7,957 nt of DNA from Ruminococcus sp. Its GTDB lineage: Bacteria; Bacillota; Clostridia; Oscillospirales; Ruminococcaceae. The notes under the pieces are model-generated. The model was not told the origin of the DNA. It did no database searches and saw nothing but the letters and a program-made list of their open reading frames with translations. The position numbers and the translations under genes were made by a program. The stretch is taken from the NCBI GenBank assembly GCA_031262625.1, contig JAISHJ010000058.1:1-7957 (forward strand), in the 5' to 3' direction. Numbering within the stretch: position 1 is the first letter of the stretch; every line of letters begins with the position of its first letter. Shown one piece after another: positions 1 through 6,829 of the stretch.

Positions 1-165
1 GAAGCAAGGCTCACAGGGCGCGGAACCGAAAAAGCAGAGGATATAAAAAAACGTCTCGAAACCGCAAAAACAGAAATAGCAATGTCAGACAGATTCGACT
101 ATATTGTAGTGAATGATGAAGTTGACGTTTGTGCGGATAAAATAAAAGAAATTATTTTTGCATAA
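1..165 (+). CDS. gmk: Guanylate kinase, C-terminal 54 residues (5' end outside window)
   Basis: Guanylate kinase phosphorylates GMP to GDP with ATP in the cytoplasm, feeding GTP and (p)ppGpp pools. Only the last 54 codons are visible, read from base 1 to a TAA at 163-165. The fragment opens with RLTGRGTE, matching the family's R-L-x-x-R-G-T-E segment in which the arginines contact ATP phosphates. It continues with KKRLETAKTEI, the usual 'RL..A..E' helix, and then FDYIVVND, the conserved 'YDYVVVND' strand near the C-terminus. The ending is the normal family length past this strand, so the 3' end looks intact. The rpoZ gene follows after 24 bp, and gmk-rpoZ adjacency is standard in Firmicutes and many other bacteria. 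The catalytic N-terminal half and its P-loop are outside the window and cannot be checked. Confidence 0.93.
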   Translation, partial: EARLTGRGTEKAEDIKKRLETAKTEIAMSDRFDYIVVNDEVDVCADKIKEIIFA

Positions 166-189
166 AACTAAAAACAAACGGAGAAAAGT

Positions 190-411
190 ATGTTAAGACC
201 GTCAATCCAAGAAATTACCACGCAAAACGAAAACCCCTACACAGTAGTAATAGGCGTAGCAAAACGCGCACGCGAAATTGCCGACGATGTATTTGAGTCC
301 GGGCAGATTTTGGAGCACAAGCCTGTTAAAACAGCGGTTGAGGACTTTGCAAAGCGCCGCTATCGCATGATTGAAGACCCTGCTCTGCGTGCCACAAAAC
401 TTGAACTGTAA
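190..411 (+). CDS. rpoZ: DNA-directed RNA polymerase omega subunit
   Basis: Omega is the small subunit that wraps the beta-prime C-terminal region and assists RNA polymerase assembly; in many bacteria it also forms part of the ppGpp site. The 73-residue product has the family's usual size. It begins MLRPSIQEI, a typical Firmicute omega start, followed by NPYTVVIGVAKRAREI (about residues 15-30), the conserved 'Y.lV..aAKRAR.l' helix. Residues 43-55 (HKPVKTAVEDFAK) match the 'kPv..AlEEi..gki' region, here ending in a basic stretch (KRRYRM). A clear GGAG Shine-Dalgarno at 180-183 lies 6 nt before the ATG, which fixes the start. It sits between gmk and priA in the conserved order. coaBC, which often separates rpoZ and priA in Bacilli, is not present. 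Confidence 0.95.
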   Translation: MLRPSIQEITTQNENPYTVVIGVAKRAREIADDVFESGQILEHKPVKTAVEDFAKRRYRMIEDPALRATKLEL

Positions 412-414
412 TTC

Positions 415-3033
415 ATGCAAACAAGACAGATAGTAAGTGTCGCTGTTGCCGACACAAACTACAGCTTCGACCGGGTTTACGAATACGCTCTGCCTGTTGC
501 GGGAGTTGCTCGGGGTGCGGAAGGTACGCGGAGTGCGGGAGTTACTCGGGGTGCAGAGAGCGCGCAGAGTACGGATGGTTCACGGAGCGCAGAATGTTCG
601 GGAACATCCGCCTACATCCCTCCTGTTCCCGGTTGCAGAGTACTCGTTCCTTTCGGTATGGGCAACCGTAAACGCATCGCTTTAATTCTATCCTACGCCG
701 AATACGACAAAACTACAAACTATAAAGAGATTTTAAGCGTTATTGATACCTCCCCTGCCATTAACGCCGAAGGTCTGAAGCTTATCAGCCGCCTTAAAGA
801 GACGACTTTTTGCACATATTTTGATGCCTGCAAACTATTCCTGCCCGCAAGCTTTAATGTTAAGCTTAAAACGCGTTACAGGGTTAACGAAGAACAGTTT
901 GAAGCGATAAAAGCACTCCTTTCCGATGAAGATACCGCGGAATTACAGGCGATACGCAAGACAGGAAAAACTCACGATGATAATGTAAAATACCTTATCT
1001 CGCAAAAACTCATCTTCCCGGAAGAATATATAGATACTCCTAAGGTTAAGACAGAAAAGATTGTAAGTCTGACTGAAAAATATCTCACAGGCGAACTCAA
1101 ATACGCATTCACAAATGATAAGACACGAAAAGCAGTCGAATTCTTAAAAAATTCGCCCGACATTACCGACAAAGAACTTATCAGGCTTTTCGACATCTCC
1201 TCCGCTTCGCTCAAAACACTTAGCAAGCGCGGTGTTGTTGAGACTACAGCGGTAAAAGCCGCGGCGAGGCGTTCCGTCGATATTTCGGGCGTTAAGGCGA
1301 GCAAGTCCGACAAAGCAGGTATGGCAGGAAAGACCGGCGTATTAAGTACTCCTCACAAAAGCTACTTCAATCCGCTGACGCTTAATTCCGAACAGCTCCA
1401 AGCCGCAGAAGGCATACTTTCCCTTATCGGTAGCGGCAAACCTTCTGCTTCACTTCTTTTCGGCGTTACAGGGAGCGGCAAAACAGCCGTTTTCACCGAT
1501 CTGATAGTGAAGGTTATAAACTCCGGGAAAAATGTTATTCTGCTTGTACCGGAAATCGCTCTTACTCCGCAGTTAATAAAACGTTTTACAGAGATTTTCG
1601 GGAACGCGATATGCTGTCTTCACAGCGGACTTTCGGTCTCACGCCGGGCAGAAGAACTGTCGGTTATACGCGCGGGCGGCTGTAAACTCTTAATCGGAAC
1701 AAGAAGCGCGATATTTGCGCCGATTGATAATATAGGACTTATTATTATTGACGAAGAGCAGGAGCGGACATACATTTCCGAAATGTCGCCGCGATATGAT
1801 GCAAGAGAAGTTGCTAAAATACGCACTGTCTATCATAATGCCGCACTTGTCTTAGCTTCCGCGACACCTTCTGTTGAAAGCTTCTACTATGCAAAAATCG
1901 GACGCTATAACCTCTTTACTCTTAAGGAGCGTTACGCGAAAGCGGTTTTGCCGGAAGTTAATATAGTTGATATTGCTTCGGACGGATTTTATAACGACTC
2001 GCAAAATCTGTCCTGTACACTTGTTTCCGAAATTAACGATAATCTTACAAGACATGAACAGACGATACTTCTCTTAAACAGGCGCGGCTTTAATACGGTA
2101 GTAACCTGCCGCTCATGCAAACAGACCATAATGTGCCCCCATTGCAGTGTCGCGCTGACATACCACAAATCCGAAGGAAAACTTCGCTGTCACTGGTGCG
2201 GCTACACAAGAGATGAGGCGAAAGTCTGCCCCTCTTGCGGCAGCGAGTACTTAAAATTCATCGGTTCTGGTACGGAGAAGATTGAGGAGGAAATAGCACA
2301 GCTTTTCCCCTCCGCAAGACTTTTACGGCTTGATGCAGACACTGTTTCGGGCGGTAATGTCAAGAACAGCTATGACGAAAAATTCGCCGCATTTGAACGT
2401 CAGGATTACGACATACTCCTCGGTACACAGATGATTGCGAAAGGACTTGATTTCCCGAACGTAACTCTTATCGGAGTTATATCGGTTGACGGCGCACTTT
2501 ACGCCGGGGACTACCGCTCGTATGAACGGACATTTGCCCTTCTTACGCAAGTCGCAGGGCGGGGCGGGCGCGGTGATAAACCCGGGAGAGCCGTAATACA
2601 GAGTTTTAACCCTAACCATTACATTTTGAGACTGGCAGCAATGCAGAACTACCCGGAATTCTTCGCCGAAGAGATAGGCAACCGAAAACTTCTTTTGTAC
2701 CCGCCGTTTTGTGACTTATGTGTGGTAGAATTTACCGGCAGCGCCGACGAAAAGACAGCGGCGGCGGCTTCCGCTTTCGCAAAGCTGTTAAAAACTGCGG
2801 CGGCGGTACAGATTAACTCAACGCATGAAAAAATACCGCTGATAGTTTTAGGACCGGCAAGATGCATAAGAGAACGCATTAAAAATAAATTTCGCTATAA
2901 GCTTGTCATTAAATGCAAATCAAACGGAACATTCCGCAAAATTTTATCCGAAACCTATGCAAGAAGCTTTACAGAACGCGTTTTCGACCGAATTACCGTA
3001 ATCGTTTCGATGAACGGCGATGCTTCACTGTAA
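415..3033 (+). CDS. priA: Primosomal replication restart helicase PriA (3'-to-5')
   Basis: PriA recognises stalled forks and D-loops and reloads the replicative helicase. At 872 residues it is longer than E. coli (732) or B. subtilis (about 805) PriA. Visible parts are: the 3'-end-binding domain (SFDRVYEYALP then GCRVLVPFG), interrupted by a hexapeptide array at residues 31-66; winged-helix region to about 300; Walker A GVTGSGKT (350-357); Walker B-like DEEQ (446-449, normally DEEH); NRRG just before the zinc domain; eight zinc cysteines at 565, 568, 574, 577, 592, 595, 605 and 608; GTQMIAKG (670-677); and motif VI GRGGR (715-719, usually GRAGR). No stop or frameshift is seen. The start lies 3 nt after the rpoZ stop with no obvious Shine-Dalgarno, so translation is probably coupled to rpoZ (inference). 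Identity is secure; whether the altered motifs matter is unknown. Confidence 0.97.
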   Translation: MQTRQIVSVAVADTNYSFDRVYEYALPVAGVARGAEGTRSAGVTRGAESAQSTDGSRSAECSGTSAYIPPVPGCRVLVPFGMGNRKRIALILSYAEYDKTTNYKEILSVIDTSPAINAEGLKLISRLKETTFCTYFDACKLFLPASFNVKLKTRYRVNEEQFEAIKALLSDEDTAELQAIRKTGKTHDDNVKYLISQKLIFPEEYIDTPKVKTEKIVSLTEKYLTGELKYAFTNDKTRKAVEFLKNSPDITDKELIRLFDISSASLKTLSKRGVVETTAVKAAARRSVDISGVKASKSDKAGMAGKTGVLSTPHKSYFNPLTLNSEQLQAAEGILSLIGSGKPSASLLFGVTGSGKTAVFTDLIVKVINSGKNVILLVPEIALTPQLIKRFTEIFGNAICCLHSGLSVSRRAEELSVIRAGGCKLLIGTRSAIFAPIDNIGLIIIDEEQERTYISEMSPRYDAREVAKIRTVYHNAALVLASATPSVESFYYAKIGRYNLFTLKERYAKAVLPEVNIVDIASDGFYNDSQNLSCTLVSEINDNLTRHEQTILLLNRRGFNTVVTCRSCKQTIMCPHCSVALTYHKSEGKLRCHWCGYTRDEAKVCPSCGSEYLKFIGSGTEKIEEEIAQLFPSARLLRLDADTVSGGNVKNSYDEKFAAFERQDYDILLGTQMIAKGLDFPNVTLIGVISVDGALYAGDYRSYERTFALLTQVAGRGGRGDKPGRAVIQSFNPNHYILRLAAMQNYPEFFAEEIGNRKLLLYPPFCDLCVVEFTGSADEKTAAAASAFAKLLKTAAAVQINSTHEKIPLIVLGPARCIRERIKNKFRYKLVIKCKSNGTFRKILSETYARSFTERVFDRITVIVSMNGDASL
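505..612 (+). repeat. 18-bp in-frame tandem repeat array inside priA (five copies plus one degenerate)
   Basis: Six consecutive 18-base blocks can be laid out from 505. The first five (505-594) clearly match one another and the sixth (595-612) is degenerate. Each block encodes a hexapeptide: VARGAE, GTRSAG, VTRGAE, SAQSTD, GSRSAE, then CSGTSA. Blocks 1 and 3 are the closest pair, differing at few bases. Each block also splits into two similar 9-base halves (type GTTACTCGG and type GGTGCAGAG). The array falls between two conserved strands of the PriA N-terminal DNA-binding domain, where E. coli PriA has only a few residues, so it probably sits in a surface loop. An 18-bp period keeps the reading frame for any copy number, as in a coding minisatellite. 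Base composition is G-rich compared with the flanking AT-leaning sequence. Confidence 0.85.
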
Positions 3034-3069
3034 ACCTGCTACTTTTATAAAAGGGGAAATCCTGTAAAT

Positions 3070-3567
3070 ATGGCGCTCAGAAATATTCTTAACAAAGACG
3101 ATCCGATGCTTCACAAAAAATGTCGCCCTGTAGAAAACTTTGATAAAAAGCTTTCACAACTCCTCGACGACATGGCACAGACAAACCGCCATCTTGACGG
3201 CGCGGGACTTGCCGCACCGCAAATCGGACTTCTCCGCCGCGTTGCGGTTGTCGAATGGGACAACACTTATTGCGAACTTATTAATCCAGAAATTATCGAG
3301 GTTAAAGGGACAAGCCGCGACATTGAGGGGTGTCTTTCCTGCCCGAATGACTGGGGTTATGTAGTACGCCCTGCAACAGTTAAATTCTCCACCTACGACC
3401 GTGAAGGCAAAAAGCTGGAATATTTTTTCCGCGGTCACGCCGCACGTGCCGTGCTTCACGAAATGGATCATCTTGAAGGAATAGTCTTCACCGACAAAGC
3501 TGACGAAATGGTTGATCCGAAGGTTGTTGAAGAACGCGACAAAAAACGCCGCAAACGTATGCGCTAA
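3070..3567 (+). CDS. def: Peptide deformylase
   Basis: Def removes the N-terminal formyl group from nascent proteins at the ribosome exit. The 165-residue protein carries all three family motifs: GAGLAAPQIG (44-53, with Gln51 in the active site), EGCLS (86-90, with metal ligand Cys88), and HEMDH (130-134, with metal ligands His130 and His134 and catalytic Glu131). The residue before the last motif is Leu rather than the frequent Gln. The tail is strongly basic (KKRRKRMR), which could favour contact with rRNA, though that is inference. The nearest Shine-Dalgarno-like stretch, AAGGGG at 3051-3056, is 13 nt before the ATG, which is long, but no other start codon lies between in frame. It follows priA by 36 bp and precedes fmt, its partner in the formyl-methionine cycle, by 40 bp. 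Confidence 0.97.
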   Translation: MALRNILNKDDPMLHKKCRPVENFDKKLSQLLDDMAQTNRHLDGAGLAAPQIGLLRRVAVVEWDNTYCELINPEIIEVKGTSRDIEGCLSCPNDWGYVVRPATVKFSTYDREGKKLEYFFRGHAARAVLHEMDHLEGIVFTDKADEMVDPKVVEERDKKRRKRMR

Positions 3568-3594
3568 GCGGCTGTACGTATGATTAGTATCGAG

Positions 3595-3600
3595 AGGAGG
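3595..3600 (+). promoter_or_regulatory. Perfect Shine-Dalgarno (AGGAGG) that sets the fmt start
   Basis: AGGAGG at 3595-3600 is a full match to the anti-Shine-Dalgarno. Seven bases separate it from the in-frame ATA at 3608, an ideal spacing. The first in-frame ATG, at 3623, is 22 bases away, too far for this site. No ATG, GTG or TTG occurs in the fmt frame between the upstream in-frame TGA (3581-3583) and 3623. The ribosome site therefore argues for initiation at 3608. Confidence 0.85.
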
Positions 3601-3607
3601 AGTTAAC

Positions 3608-4540
3608 ATAAAAATCGTTTTCATGGGTACGCCTGAATTTGCAGTACCCTGTCTGCGCGAACTGCTTAAAACCGAAGAAGTAGCAGCCGTTTTCACAAAA
3701 CCCGACAAACCTGCCGGACGCGGTAAAAAATTACTCCCCTCACCGGTGAAAATTTTTGCCGAAAAAAATAATATACCTGTTTATCAGCCTGTTTCTCTAA
3801 AGTCCGGGGAGGATGCGGAAAAAACATTCGAGAAGCTTCAAGAAATTTCCCCCGACCTTATTATAGTCGCCGCGTACGGGCAGATTCTGCCGGAACGTAT
3901 TCTAAACCTTCCGAAAGTTTTCCCGAAGTGTATTAACCTTCACGGTTCGATTCTCCCGAAATTTCGGGGTGCCGCGCCGATCGAACGCGCTGTAATGAAC
4001 GGCGAAACCGAAACCGGAATAACATCAATGGTAATGGCTAAGGGTCTTGATACCGGGGATATGCTCCTTTGTGAAAAAACCCCGATAGGTGAGAATGAGA
4101 CGGCGGCGAATTTAAGGGTGCGGCTTTCTGAAATTGCCGCGAAAACCTTAACTGAAACGCTTAAGGCATTACGGGCGGGTACTCTCCACGCTTTAAAACA
4201 GGATGAAAAAGATGCAACCTACGCTTCAATGATAAATAAAGAGCAGAGCAGAATTAATTTTAACGATAACGCCGCAGTAATTCATAATATTATCCGCGCT
4301 GTGAGCGGTTTCGGTATGCTTAACGGTAAGCGGCTTAAAATTATAAGTACTCAAAAAACGGATATTCTCGCGACGAGTACTCCCGGGCAGCTTATATCCG
4401 ATAATGGTTTATATATTAACTGCAAAGACTTTCGCCTGAAAATATTGGAACTTCAACCCGAGGGCGGAAAACTTATTACTGCGGATGAATATCTTCGCGG
4501 ACATAAAATTACCGACGATTCTGTGTTACAGAGAAACTGA
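3608..4540 (+). CDS. fmt: Methionyl-tRNA formyltransferase (apparent AUA start)
   Basis: Fmt transfers a formyl group from 10-formyl-tetrahydrofolate to initiator Met-tRNA. The call is 310 residues, the usual length. I start it at ATA 3608 because this yields the universal first strand KIVFMGTPEFAVP and has a perfect AGGAGG 7 nt upstream. Starting at the first ATG (3623) removes part of that strand and leaves the ribosome site 22 nt away. Counted from 3608, the catalytic triad is Asn110 and His112 in NLHGSILP, and Asp148 in GLDTGDM. The RGAAPI segment and the early loop PDKPAGRGKKL are also typical. The C-terminal OB-like domain is present (INFNDNAA, LNGKRLKI, LQPEGGK), but the usual proline/tryptophan loop between IRA and LNGKRLKI is shortened. 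The gene ends 7 nt before rsmB. Function is near certain; the start codon is likely but needs a sequence check. Confidence 0.96.
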   Translation: MKIVFMGTPEFAVPCLRELLKTEEVAAVFTKPDKPAGRGKKLLPSPVKIFAEKNNIPVYQPVSLKSGEDAEKTFEKLQEISPDLIIVAAYGQILPERILNLPKVFPKCINLHGSILPKFRGAAPIERAVMNGETETGITSMVMAKGLDTGDMLLCEKTPIGENETAANLRVRLSEIAAKTLTETLKALRAGTLHALKQDEKDATYASMINKEQSRINFNDNAAVIHNIIRAVSGFGMLNGKRLKIISTQKTDILATSTPGQLISDNGLYINCKDFRLKILELQPEGGKLITADEYLRGHKITDDSVLQRN

Positions 4541-4547
4541 GAAGTCT

Positions 4548-5810
4548 ATGAAGAAACATTCCGGAATTACAGAAAAAAATCCGCGTGAAGAAGCAGTAAG
4601 AGCCTTAGTAAAAATGTTTTCCGGCGAGCGATTTTCGGATGTAATCCTCTCCGAAACTATAAGCAATTCTAAATTGGAAGGCGTAAGCAAGCGATTTTTC
4701 ACTACTCTTTTTTACGGTACAATTGAGCGAAAACTAACGCTTGACTATATTATCGGCATCTACAGCAAAATCCCGCTTAAAAAACTTGACGCGGAGGTTA
4801 TAAATATCCTCCGCACAGGGATTTACCAGCTTTTATATATGGACAGTGTTCCCGACAATGCGGCGGTTGACGAATCGGTAGAATTATGTATGAGTTTTCG
4901 CAAAACTTCCGGAAAAGGCTTTGTAAACGCTGTTTTAAGGCAGTTTCTCCGTGATAAAAAAGCGTTCCCCCTGCCGGAAGGACAAGACGGAATAAAAGTG
5001 AAATTCTCGATTAACCCCGAAATCTTCGACTCCTTTGTCAGTGACTACGGCGCAGAAAAAGCGGCAGAAATTCTTGACAGCTTTTCGTCCGCAGAAGTTA
5101 CCTATATAAGACTGAATAACAAGCGGTTTACTGTTGAAGATTTGCCGGAAGGCTTTCGTGAAACAGATATTCCTAACGTTTATTCCGTAAATAACTTACA
5201 TCTTAAAAGCGAAGAATTCATAGCGGGAGTTTACCATATTCAGGATTATTCCTGCGCCTACGCCTGTAACCTCATTGAAATCGCAGGCAACGAAGATATT
5301 TTGGACGTTTGCGCCGCGCCGGGGGGGAAATCTTTCACACTCGCCGAAATGACAAGCGGTACAATCTACTCCTGCGACATAAACTACAAGCGGCTTTCTA
5401 AAATTGAGGACGGTATAAAACGCCTCGGGCTTACAAATATTAAGACGATTATAAATGACGGCAAAGTTTTTAACGAAAGTTTCCCGAAATTTTCGCGGAT
5501 TTTATGCGATGTTCCCTGCTCGGGGCTCGGAGTAATCCGCAAGAAGCCGGAAATACGATATAAAAACTTTGCGGACATAGTTCACCTGCCCGATGTACAG
5601 TACTCTATACTCGAAAACAGTGTACGCTACCTGACGGATGATGGCATTCTCCTCTACTCGACCTGCACTCTCCGAAAGGTTGAAAATGAAGACGTTGTAA
5701 CACGATTTTTAGATAGTCACCCCGAATTTACCGCACAGATGAAAACAATTTTCCCCGGGGACTATAATTCGGACGGCTTCTTTACAGCTAAACTAAAAAG
5801 GAATAAATGA
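4548..5810 (+). CDS. rsmB: 16S rRNA (cytosine-967-C5)-methyltransferase RsmB
   Basis: RsmB (Sun/Fmu) uses S-adenosylmethionine to methylate C967 of 16S rRNA. The 420-residue product has an N-terminal NusB-like helical RNA-binding domain (about residues 1-130, with REEAVRALVKMF and VPDNAAVDESVEL) and a C-terminal Rossmann methyltransferase domain. In the latter, DVCAAPGGK (253-261) is the SAM motif. DVPCSG carries Cys324, the release cysteine, and YSTCTL carries Cys373, the nucleophile. The protein ends with the typical DGFFTAKLKR strand. I start at ATG 4548, with weak GAGAAG upstream and 7 nt after the fmt stop. An in-frame ATG at 4485 would add 21 unrelated residues encoded inside fmt. Its stop overlaps the rlmN start (ATGA), indicating translational coupling. 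A run of seven G bases (5321-5327) encodes the SAM-motif glycines. Confidence 0.97.
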   Translation: MKKHSGITEKNPREEAVRALVKMFSGERFSDVILSETISNSKLEGVSKRFFTTLFYGTIERKLTLDYIIGIYSKIPLKKLDAEVINILRTGIYQLLYMDSVPDNAAVDESVELCMSFRKTSGKGFVNAVLRQFLRDKKAFPLPEGQDGIKVKFSINPEIFDSFVSDYGAEKAAEILDSFSSAEVTYIRLNNKRFTVEDLPEGFRETDIPNVYSVNNLHLKSEEFIAGVYHIQDYSCAYACNLIEIAGNEDILDVCAAPGGKSFTLAEMTSGTIYSCDINYKRLSKIEDGIKRLGLTNIKTIINDGKVFNESFPKFSRILCDVPCSGLGVIRKKPEIRYKNFADIVHLPDVQYSILENSVRYLTDDGILLYSTCTLRKVENEDVVTRFLDSHPEFTAQMKTIFPGDYNSDGFFTAKLKRNK

Positions 5811-6829
5811 AAGATATTTTATCATTAACACGTGAGGAACTGACGGAAGAGATTTTAGCACTCGGTGAAAAGCGTTATCGCGCTGAACAGATTTATAAAT
5901 GGCTTCATATAAAGCGCGCTTACGCGTTTGAAGAAATGAGCGACCTCCCCGCTTCGCTTAGGAGTACACTTCGCGAAAACTACATAATATGTAAAATTAC
6001 AGCGGTTAAAACATTAATTTCAAAGATTGACGGAACGCGAAAATACCTCTTTGAACTTTCCGACGGCGAATGTATCGAAACGGTTTTCATGGAGTATAAG
6101 CACGCCTACAGTCTGTGTATATCCTCACAGGTAGGTTGCAGAATGGGCTGTAAATTCTGTGCTTCGGGACTTGACGGTCTGGTACGAAACCTCACTCCGG
6201 CGGAAATGCTGTCGCAGGTCTACGAAGTCGAACGCCTTACCGGCAAGACTATCGGAAGCCTTGTAATGATGGGAATCGGCGAACCGCTTGATAATTATGA
6301 CAACACAATAAAATTCTTAACGCTTCTTTCTGACGAAAACGGTAAAAATTTAAGTCTTCGTCATGTTTCGCTTTCAACCTGCGGACTTGTTCCGAAAATA
6401 CAGGAATTATGTAAACTTCGCCTCGGCTTAACACTCTCCGTTTCGCTTCATCAGGCTGATAATACAAAACGCGAAGATATAATGCCGGTAACAAAGGCGT
6501 ATAATATAGATGAACTTATTGCCGCCTGCCGTGAATATATATCATACACAGGGCGGAGGATAAGCTTTGAATACACGGTAATTTCAGGGGTTAATGACAG
6601 TAAAGAGGATGCTCAAAAGCTTTCAAAACTTCTTCGCGGGCTAAACTGCCACGTTAACCTTATCCCCGCAAATAACGTAACCGAAACAAATTATTATAAT
6701 AAAAAAGACAGCACTCGAATTTTTGAAAGCTATCTTCTTTCGGCAAAAATCCCCGTGACGATACGAAGGACTTTGGGCAGCGACATCAATGCCGCTTGCG
6801 GACAACTCAGAAGACAGAGTGCGGAGTAA
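5807..6829 (+). CDS. rlmN: Dual-specificity 23S rRNA (A2503-C2)/tRNA (A37-C2) methyltransferase RlmN
   Basis: RlmN is a radical-SAM enzyme that methylates C2 of A2503 in 23S rRNA, and A37 of some tRNAs in organisms where this has been tested. The 340-residue protein has the radical-SAM cluster motif CRMGCKFC (Cys111, Cys115, Cys118). It also has the SAM-binding GIGEP (156-160), the SVSLH segment, FEYTVISGVND, and CHVNLIPAN. The mechanistic cysteine that is methylated and resolved is Cys331 in AACGQL. ECIETVFMEY around residue 90 supplies the acidic residue of the methyl-transfer site. The start ATG overlaps the rsmB stop by 4 bp, with AGGA at 5799-5802 as a close ribosome site. After AACGQL the protein ends RRQSAE, and its stop codon falls in a heptamer-like repeat stretch. 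Cfr-type resistance enzymes share the fold, but this operon position and sequence fit RlmN. Confidence 0.98.
   Translation: MKDILSLTREELTEEILALGEKRYRAEQIYKWLHIKRAYAFEEMSDLPASLRSTLRENYIICKITAVKTLISKIDGTRKYLFELSDGECIETVFMEYKHAYSLCISSQVGCRMGCKFCASGLDGLVRNLTPAEMLSQVYEVERLTGKTIGSLVMMGIGEPLDNYDNTIKFLTLLSDENGKNLSLRHVSLSTCGLVPKIQELCKLRLGLTLSVSLHQADNTKREDIMPVTKAYNIDELIAACREYISYTGRRISFEYTVISGVNDSKEDAQKLSKLLRGLNCHVNLIPANNVTETNYYNKKDSTRIFESYLLSAKIPVTIRRTLGSDINAACGQLRRQSAE

Noticed and set aside
437..685. 82-codon + strand frame overlapping the start of priA
   Set aside because: It is the alternate frame of the priA repeat array; the repeats keep more than one frame open. No family similarity recognised.
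972..1313. 113-codon - strand frame inside priA, and several similar shorter ones (1620-2055, 2323-2879, 5384-5578, 6249-6494, 7167-7370)
   Set aside because: All are antisense to intact conserved genes, without recognisable products or ribosome sites.
3154..3708. Open reading frame of 184 codons on the - strand over def and the start of fmt
   Set aside because: It lies antisense to the clearly recognisable def and fmt, has no ribosome site I can see and no recognisable domain; it is a shadow of the coding strand.
4485..4547. Upstream in-frame extension of rsmB
   Set aside because: The extra 21 residues are encoded inside the fmt 3' end and do not resemble the RsmB N-terminus; ATG 4548 just after the fmt stop fits better.
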